Assembly (NCBI GenBank): GCA_949130485.1
Contig: OX422187.1
Span: 4,860,159-4,924,158, forward strand
DNA: 64,000 nt
Direction of reading: 5' to 3'
Source of the DNA: Agelas oroides
Lineage: Eukaryota > Porifera > Demospongiae > Agelasida > Agelasidae
In this document: one piece after another, positions 55,501 through 64,000 of the stretch
Layout of the letters: each line of letters starts with the position of its first letter
Position numbering within the stretch: position 1 is the stretch's first letter
The notes under the pieces: generated by a model
Database searches by the model: none
Told to the model about the DNA's origin: nothing
The model's input: the letters and a program-made list of their open reading frames with translations, nothing else
Translations under genes and position numbers: made by a program

Positions 55501-58119
55501 AAGCTGTACGGTCGGCCAATATCTCCGTTCTCTGCAGTGCTGTATAGTGCCGTGAATGGAAATTCGCCTACATTCGCGACTTTTCTTAGCTCGGTACAAA
55601 GGTTGCACTAATGCAAGGTGCATATTATCCAGAAGCTATGGGCATGAAGAGTTTAAAAATGTAAACCCTTTCTCGGTGCAAAAGGCGCACAAAGCTGTAC
55701 GGTCGGCCAATATCTTCGTTCTCTGCAGTGCTGTATAGTGCCGTGAATGGAAATTCGCCTACATTCGCGACTCTTCTTAGCTCGGTACAAAGGTTGCACT
55801 AATGCAAGGTGCATATTATCCAGAAGCTATGGACATGAAGAGTTTAAAAATGTAAACCCTTTCTCGGTGCAAAAGGCGCACAAAGCTGTACGGTCGGCCA
55901 ATATCTTCGTTCTCTGCAGTGCCGTATAGTGCCGTGAATGGAAATTCGCCTACATTCGCGACTCTTCTTAGCCCGGTACAAAGGTTGCACTAATGCAAGG
56001 TGCATATTATCAAAAAGCTATGGTCATGAAGAGTTTAAACCCTTTCTAGGAGCAAACGGCGCACAAAGCTGAACGGGCCGGCCAATATCTCCTTTCCCTG
56101 TAGCGTCGTATAGTGCCGTCAATGGAAATTCGCCTACATTCGCGACTCTTCGTAGCTCGGTACAAAGGTTGCACTAATGCAAGGTGCATATTATCAAGAA
56201 GCTATGGGCATGAAAAGATTAAAAATGTACACCCTTTCTCGGTGCAAAAGGCGCACAAAACTGTACGGTCGGATAATATCTCCGTTTCCTGCAGTGTCGT
56301 ATAGTGCCGTCAATGGAAATTCGCTTACATTCGCGACTCTTCTTAGCTCGGTACAAAGGTTGCACTAATGCAAGTTGCATATTATCAAGAAGCATATGGG
56401 GATGAAGAGTTTAAAAATGTAAACCCTTTCTCGGTGCAAATGGCGCACAAAGCTGTATTGTCCGGCCAATATCAACGTCCCCTGCAACGCAGTACAGTGT
56501 CGTCAATGGAATTTCGCCTACATTCTCGACTCTTGCTAGCTCGGTACAAAGGTTGCACTAATGCAAGGCGCATATTATCAAGAAGCTATGGGCGTGAAGA
56601 GTTTAAAAATGTAAACCCTTTCTCGGTACAAAAGGCGCACAAAGCTGTACGGCCTGCCAATATCTCCGTTCCCTGCAGAGCCATATAGTGCCGTCAATGG
56701 AAATTCGCCTACATTCTCGATTCTTCTTAGCTCGGTACAAAGGTTGCACTAATGCAAGGTGCATATTATCAAGATGCTATGGGCATGAAGAGTTTCGAAA
56801 AGTAAGCCCGTTCTCAGAGAAAACGGCGCACAAAGCTGTACGTGCCAGCCAATATCATCGTTCCCTGCAGCGCCGTATAGTGCCGTCAATGGAAATTCGC
56901 CTACGTATTCGACTCTTCCTAGCTCGGTACAAAGGTTGCACTAATGCAAGGTGCATATTATCGAGAAGCTATGGGCATGAAGAGTTTAAAAATGTAAACC
57001 CTTTCTCGGTGCAAATGGCGCACAAAGCTGTAGGGTCCGGCTAATATCAACGTCCCCTGCAACGCAGTATAGTGCCGCAAATGGAAATTCGCCTACATTC
57101 GCGACTCTTCTTAGCTCGGTACAAAGGTTGCACTAATGCAAGGTGCATATTATCAAGAAGCTATGGGCATGAAGAGCTTAAAAATGTAAACCCTTTCTCG
57201 GTGCAAAAGGCGCATAAAGCTGAACGGTCGGCCAATATCTCCGTTCCTTGCAGTGCCGTATAGTGCCGTCAATGGAAATTCCCTACATTCGCGACTCTTC
57301 TTAGATCGGTACAAAGGTTGCACTAATACAAGGTGCATATTATCAAGAAGCATATGGGGATGAAGAGTTTAAAAATGTAAACCCTTTCTCGGTGCAAATG
57401 GCGCACAAAGCTGTAGGGTCCGGCCAATATCAACGTCCCCTGCAACGCAGTGCAGTGTCGTGAATGGAATTTCGCCTACATTCTCGACTCTTCCTAGCTC
57501 GGTACAAAGGTTGCACTAATGCAAGTCGCATATAATCAAGAAGCTATGGGCATGAAGAGTTTAAAAATGTAAACCCTTTCTCGGAGAAAACGGCGCACAA
57601 AGCTGTACGTGCCGGTCAATATCTCCGTTCCCTGCAGCGCCGTATAGTGCCGTCAATGGAAATTCGCCTACATTCAGGACACTTCCTTGCTCGGTACAAA
57701 GGTTGCACTAATGCAAGGCGCATATTATCAAGAAGCTATGGGCATGAAGAGTTTAAAAATGGAAACCCTTTCCCGGTGCAAAAGGCGCACTAATCTGTAC
57801 GGGCCGGCCAATATCAACGTCCACTGCAACGCAGTATAGTGCCGCAAATGGAAATTCGCCTACATTCTCGACTCTTCCTAGCTCGGTACAAAGGTAACAC
57901 TAATGCAAGGTGCATATTATCAAGAAGCTGTGGGCATGAAGAGTTTAAAAATGTAAACCCTTTCTCGGTGCAAAAGGCGCACAAATCTGTACGGTACGGC
58001 CAATATCTCCGTTCCCTGTAACGCTGCATAGTGCCGTCAATTGAAATTCGCCTACATTCTCGACTCTTCCTAGCTCGGTTCAAAGGATGTACTAATGCAA
58101 GTTGCATATTATCAAGAAG

Positions 58120-61100
58120 CTATGGGCATGAAGAGTTTAAAAATGTAAACCCTTTCTCGGTGCAAAAGGCCCACAAAGATGTACGGACCAGCCAATATCT
58201 CCGTTTCCTGCAGAGCCGTATAGTGCCGTCAATGGAAATTCGCGTACATTCTCGACCCTTCCTAGCTCGGTACAAAGGTTGCATTAATGCAAGGTACATA
58301 TGATCAAGAAGCATTGGTCGTGAAGAGTTTCAATGTGTAAACCCTTTCCCGGTGCAAAAGGCGCACAAATCTGTAATGGGCGGCCAATATCTCCGTTCCC
58401 TGTAATGCCGTATAGTGCCGTCAATGGGAATTCGCCTACATTCTCGACTCTTCCTAGCTCGGTACAAAGGTTACACTTATGCAAGGTGCATATTGTAAAG
58501 AAGCTATGGGCATGAAGAGTTTAAAAATGTAAACCCTTTCTCGGTGCAAAAGGCGCACAATGCTGTACGGGCCGGACAAATTCTCCGTTCCCTGCAGCTC
58601 CATATAGTGCCGTCAATGGAAATTCGCCAACATTTTCGACTCTTCCTAGCTCGGTACAACGGTTGCAATAATGCAGGGTGCATATTATCAAGAAGCTATG
58701 GGCATTAAGAGTTTGAAAAAGTAAACCCTTTCTGGGTGCAAAAGGCGCACAAAGCTGTACGGGCCGGCCAATATCTCCGTTCCCTGCAGAGCCGTATAGT
58801 GTCGTCAATGGAAATTCGCGGACATTCTCGACTGTTCCTAGCTCGGTACAAAGGTTGCACTAATGCAAGGTGCATATTATCAAGAAACTATGGTCATGAA
58901 GAGTTTACACCCTTTCTAGGAGCAAACGGCGCACAAAGCTGGCCAATATCTCCGTTCCCTGTAGCGCCGTATGGTGCCGTCAATGGAAATTCGCCTACAT
59001 TCGCGACTCTTCTTAGCTCGGTACAAAGGTTGCACTAATGCAAGGTGCATATTATCAAGAAGCTATGGGCATGAAGAGTTTCAAAATGTAAACCCTTTCT
59101 CGGTGCAAAAGGCGCACAAAGCTGTACTAATATCACCGTCGCCTACAGCGCAGTATAGTGCCGTAAATGGAAATTCGCCTACATTCTCGACTCTTCCTAA
59201 CTCGGTACAAAGGTTGCACTAATGCAAGGTGCATATTATCAAGAAGCTATGAGCATGAAGAGTTTCAAAAAGTAAACCCTTTGTCGGTGTAAAAGTCGCA
59301 CAAATCTGTATGGGCCGGCCAATATCACCGTCCCATGCAACGCAGTACAGTGCCGTGAACGGAAATTCGCGTACATTCTCGACCCTTCCTAGCTAGGTAC
59401 AAAGGTTGCACTAATGCAAAGTGCATATTATCAAGAAGCTATGAGCATGAAGAGTTTCAAAAAGTAAACCCTTTGTCGGTGCAAAAGTCGCACAAATCTG
59501 TACGGGTCGGCCAATATCACCGTCCCATGCAACGCAGTAAAGTGCCGTCAGCGGAAATTCGCGTACATTCTCGACCCTTCCTAGCTCGGTACAATGGTTG
59601 AACTAATGCAAGGTATATTTTATTAAGAAGCATTGGTCGTGAAGAGTTTGAAAATGTAAACCCTTTCCAGGTGCAAAAGGCGCACAAAGCTGTACGGGCC
59701 GGCCAATATCAACGTCCCTTGCAACGAAGGATAGTGCCGTAAATGGAAATTCGCCTACATTCTCGACTCTTCCAAGCTCGGTACAAAGGTAGCACTAATG
59801 CAAGGTGCATATTATCAAGAAGCTATGGGCATGAAGAGTTTATAAATGTAAACCCTTTCTCGGTGCAAAAGGCGCACAAATCTGTACGGGACGGCCAATA
59901 TCTCCGTTCTCTGTAACACTGTATAGTGCCGTCAATTGAAATTCGCCTACATTCTCGACTCTTCCTAGCTCGGTTCAAATGTTGCACTAATGCAAGGTGC
60001 ATATTATCAAGAAGGTATGGGCATGAAGAGTTTAAAAAAGTAAACGCTTTCTCGGTGCAAAAGGCCCACAAAGATGTACGGACCGGCCAATTGAATTGTA
60101 ATTGAACACTCCAACAAGAGGAGCAGATGAGTATAATTACAACATACAACGTAAGATAATTAAGTTAAAATTGAACATTAGAGGTATAGTTGAAAAGAGG
60201 GAATTCAGTTTACACAGTAGAGGTATAATAGATATCATATCTCCGTTTCCTGCAGAGCCGTATAGTGCCGTCAATGGAAATTCGCGTACATTCTCGACCC
60301 ATCCTAGCTCGGTACAAAGGTTGCACTAATGCATCGTACATATTATCAAGAAGCATTGGTCGTGAAGAGTTTCAAAGTGTAAACCCTTTCCCGGTGCAAA
60401 AGGCGCACAAATCTGTAATGGCCGGCCAATATCTCCGTTCCCTGTAGTGCCGTATAGTACCGTCAATGGAAATTCGCATACATTCTCGACTCTTCCTAGC
60501 TCGGTAAAAGGGTTGCACTAATGCAGGGTGCATATTATAAAGAAGCTATGGGCATGAAGAGTTTGAAAAAGTAAACCCTTTCTCGGTGCAAAAGGCGCAC
60601 AAATCTGTACGGTCCGGCCAATATCTCCGTTCCTTTCAGAGCCGAATAGTGCCGTCAAAGGAAATTCGCCTACATTCTCGACTCTTCCTAGCTCGGTACA
60701 AAGGGTGCACTAATGCATGCTGCATATTTTCAATACGCTATGGGCATGAACAGTTTAAAAAAGTAAACCTTTTCTCGGTGCAAAAGGCTCACAATGCTGT
60801 ACGGTCCGGCCAATATCTCCGTTCTCTGCAGAGCCGTATAGTGCCGTCAATGGAAATTAGCAGACATTCTCGACTCATCCTAGCTCGGTACAAAGGTTGC
60901 ACTAATGGAAGGTGCATATTATCAAGAAGCTATGGGCATGAAGAGTTTAAAAAAGTAAACCCTTTCTCGGTGCAAAAGGCGCACAAAGCTGTACGGTCCG
61001 GCCAATATCTCCGTTCTCAGCAGAGCCGTATAGTGCCGTCATTGGAAATTCGCGGACATTCTCGACTCTTCCTAGCTCGGTACAAAGGTTGCACTAATGC

Positions 61101-63190
61101 AAGGTGCATATTATCAAGAAGCTATGGGCATGAAGAGTTTAAAAAAGTAAATCCTTTCTCGGTGCAAAAGGCGTACAAAGCTGTACGGGCCGGCCAATAT
61201 CTCCGTTCCCTGCAGAGCCGAATAGTGCCGTCAAGGGAAATTCGCTTATATTCTCGACTCTTCCTAGCTCGGTACAAATGTTGCACTAATGCAAGGTGCA
61301 TATTATCAAGAAGCTATGGGCATGAAGAGTTTAAAAATGTAAGCCCTTTCTCGGTGCAAATGGCGCACAAAGCTGTAAGTCCGGCCAATATCAACGTCCC
61401 CTGCAACGCAGTATAGTGGCGTCGATGGAAATTCGCCTACATTCTCGACTCTTCCTAGCTCGGTACAAAGGTTGCACTAATCCAAGGTGGATATTATCAA
61501 GAAGCTATGGACATGAAGAGTTTCAAAAAGTAAACCCTTTTTCGGTGCAAAAGGCGCACAAAGCTGTACGGGCCTGCCAATATCTCCGTTTCCTACAGAG
61601 CCGTATAGTGCCGTCAATGGAAATGCGCGTACATTCTCGACCCTTCCTAGCTCGGTACGACGGTTGCACTAATGCAAGGTACATATGATCAAGAAGCATT
61701 GATCGTGAAGAGTTTCAAAATGTAAACCCTTTCCCGGTGCAAAAGGCGCACAAAGCTGCACGGGCCGGCCAATATCAACGTCCCCTGTAATGCCGTATAG
61801 TGCCGTCAATGGAAATTCGCCTACATTCTCGACTCTTCCTAGCTCGGTACAAAGGTTGCACTTATGCAAAGTGCATATTATCAAGAAGCTATGGGCATGA
61901 AGAGTTTAAAAATGTAAACCCTTTCTCGGTGCAAAAGGCGCACAATGCTGTACGGGCCGGACAATATCTCCGTTCCCTGCAGCTCCATATAGTGCCGTCA
62001 ATGGAAATTCGCCAACATTTTCGACTCTTCCTAGCTCGGTACAACGGTTGCAATAATGCAGGGTGCATATTATCAAGAAGCTATGGGCATTAAGAGTTTG
62101 AAAAAGTAAACCCTTTCTGGGTGCAAAAGGCGCACAAAGCTGTACGGGCCGGCCAATATCTCCGTTCCCTGCAGAGCCGTATAGTGCCGTCAAAGAAAAT
62201 TCGCGGACATTCTCGACTGTTCCTAGCTCGGTACAAAGGTTGCACTAATGCAAGGTGCATATTATCAAGAAACTATGGTCATGAAGAGTTTAAACCCTTT
62301 CTAGGAGCAAACGGCGCACAAAGCTGGCCAATATCTCCGTTCCCTGTAGCGCCGTATGGTGCCGTCAATGGAAATTCGCCTACATTCGCGACTCTTCTTA
62401 GCTCGGTACAAAGGTTGCACTAATGCAAGGTGCATATTATCAAGAAGCTATGGGCATGAAGAGTTTCAAAATGTAAACCCTTTCTCGGTGCAAAAGGCGC
62501 ACAAAGCTGTACGGACCGACTAATATCACCGTCGCCTACAGCGCAGTATAGTGCCGTAAATGGAAATTCGCCTACATTCTCGACTCTTCCTAACTCGGTA
62601 CAAAGGTTGCGCTAATGCAAGGTGCATATTATCAAGAAACTATGGGCATGAAGAGTTTCAAAAAGTAAACCCTTTCACAGTGCAAAAGGCGCACAAAGCT
62701 GTACGGGCCGGCCAATATCTCCGTTCATTGCAGCGCAGTATAGTGCAGTCAATGGAAATTCGCCTACACTCTCGACTCTTCCTAACTCAGTACAAAGGTT
62801 GCACTAATGCAAGGTGCATATTATCAAGAAGCTATGAGCATGAAGAGTTTCAAAAAGTAAACCCTTTGTCGGTGTAAAAGTCGCACAAATCTGTACGGGC
62901 CGGCCAATATCACCGTCCCATGCAACGCAGTATAGTGCCGTCAACGGAAATTCGCGTACATTCTCGACCCTTCCTAGCTAGGTACAAAGGTTGCACTAAT
63001 GCAAGGTGCACATTATCAAGAAGCTATGAGCATGAAGAGTTTCAAAAAGTAAACCCTTTGTCGGTGCAAAAGTCGCACAAATCTGTACGGGCCGGCAAAT
63101 ATCACCGTCCCATGCAACGCAGTAAAGTGCCGTCAGCGGAAATTCGCGTACATTCTCGACCCTTCCTAGCTCGGTACAATGGTTGAACTA
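58120..63190 (+). repeat. Higher-order duplication in the satellite, 3,385-bp spacing
   Basis: Frames at 58284, 58521 and 58736 recur at 61669, 61906 and 62121, always 3,385 bp apart, sharing rare variants such as CTGCAGCTCCATATAG and GGTACAACGGTTGCAATAATG. After about 62.6 kb the offset changes by roughly one monomer. A third start of the same block (CAGCTCCATATAG, ACGGTTGCATTAATGC) begins near 63780 at the window edge. Confidence 0.75.
60092..60236. other. 145-bp AT-rich insertion in a satellite monomer
   Basis: Between GGCCAAT and ATATCTCCG of a monomer lie 145 foreign, AT-rich bases with no inverted ends. GAGGTATA occurs twice within it. It could be a small retro-insert or microhomology-mediated capture. 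Confidence 0.6.
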
Positions 63191-64000
63191 ATGCAAGGTG
63201 CATATTATCAAGAAGCTATGGGCATGAAGAGCTTAAAAATGTAAGCCCTTTCTCGTGCAAATGGCGCACAAAGCTGTAAGGTCCGGCCAATATCAACGTC
63301 CCCAGCAACGCAGTATAGTGCCGTTAATGGAAATTCGCCTACATTCTCGACTCTTCCTAGCTCGGTACAAAGGTTGCACTAATGCAAGGTGGATATTATC
63401 AAGAAGCTATGGAGATGAAGAGTTTCAAAAAGGAAACCCTTTTTCGGTGCAAAAGGCGCACAAAGCTGTACGGGCCTTCCAATATCTCCGTTTGCTACAG
63501 AGCCGTATAGTTCCGTCAATGGAAATTCGCGTGCATTCTCGACCCTTCCTAGCTCGGTACGACGGTTGTACTAATGCAAGGTACATATTATCAAGAAGCA
63601 TTGGTCGTGAAGAGTTTCAAAATGTAAACCCTTTCCCGGTGCAAAAGGCGCACAAAGCTGTACGGGCCGGCCAATATCAACGTCCCCTGCAACGAAGGAT
63701 AGTGCCGTAAATGGAAATTCGCCGACATTCTCGACTCTTCATAGCTCGGTACAAAGGTTGCACTTATGCAAAGTGCATATTATCAAGAAGCTATGGGCAT
63801 GAAGAGTTTAAAAATGTAAACCCTTTCTCGGTGCAAAAGGCGCACAAAGCTGTACGGGCCGGATAATATCTCCGTTCCCTGCAGCTCCATATAGTGCCGT
63901 CAATGGAAATTCGCCAACTCTTTCGACTCTTCCTAGCTCGGTACAACGGTTGCATTAATGCAGGGTGCATATTATCAAGAAGCTATGGGCATGAAGAGTT

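Larger units (their letters stand above)
36986..64000 (+). repeat. Large satellite array of ~191-192-bp monomers
   Basis: The monomers share GCAAAAGGCGCACAAAGCTG, CGTATAGTGCCGTCAATGG, AATTCGCNTACATTC.CGACTC, GGTACAAAGGTTGCAC and ATTATCAAGAAGCTATG. The usual period is 191-192 bp. A class of units near 183 bp lacks about nine bases (TTTAAACCCTTTCTAGGAGC). The array runs off the right edge and holds about 110 monomers by length after subtracting insertions. Since 192 is a multiple of three, one plus-strand frame (QKAHKAVRAGQYLRSLQ … HSRLFLARYKGCTNARCILS) stays open over up to four monomers (60586-61416, 276 codons). Insertions: 37434-40533, 44040-45842, 49922-50182, 51859-52556 and 60092-60236. 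Confidence 0.95.

Noticed and set aside
41403-63710. Dozens of 60-150-codon frames in the 192-bp array
   Set aside because: They are repeated reads of the same satellite monomer in several frames; none has a start context or independent support.

Overview
The window looks like nuclear DNA of an early-branching invertebrate animal, most likely a sponge. The grounds are an intronless GABA-B-like class C receptor (a family greatly expanded in sponges), a cytosolic endo-beta-N-acetylglucosaminidase (ENGase) gene with many short exons, AT-rich intergenic DNA packed with short palindromic transposons, and eukaryotic non-LTR and Penelope-like retroelements. A cnidarian or another basal animal cannot be excluded from sequence alone. 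There are no bacterial operons, CRISPR arrays or recognisable RNA genes.

Layout. 1-2.2 kb: no recognised gene. 2.65-4.9 kb (+): receptor gene, with a near-perfect hairpin transposon just upstream. 5.6-14.6 kb (-): ENGase gene, convergent with the receptor, with at least 12 exons and introns carrying four or more non-autonomous DNA transposons. 14.65-15.1 kb (-): the last two exons of an unrecognised gene whose stop codon lies only 23 bases before the ENGase ATG. 15.2-26.7 kb: a repeat complex made of a short octamer array, a 3.5-kb satellite of 181/176-bp units, about 2 kb of mostly single-copy DNA holding a possible three-exon gene, and a 5-kb TTGCACYG octamer array. 27.8-36 kb: accessory DNA with a CAGGCCCGTAG element, a Penelope-like element followed by a hammerhead-like motif, an 81-bp tandem repeat, a frame-broken SWIM zinc-finger gene, a ZAD-like zinc-finger fragment between inverted repeats, and a 24-bp minisatellite. 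37-64 kb: one satellite array of roughly 191-192-bp monomers (about 110 by my estimate) running off the right edge. It is interrupted by two LINEs, a 261-bp palindromic element, a CAGGGGCGG element and an unclassified 145-bp insert.

The ordinary genes are the receptor (cell-surface sensing) and ENGase (free N-glycan processing in the cytosol); nothing links them functionally. Most of the interest lies in the repeats: the octamer array is open in all six frames purely because of its period and composition, the 192-bp satellite keeps one frame open over several monomers, both arrays show higher-order duplication, and the inserted elements give a relative chronology. No clearly new protein system was found. 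The best candidates for novelty are the composite octamer/satellite region at 15.2-26.7 kb and the Penelope-like element with its ribozyme-like tail.
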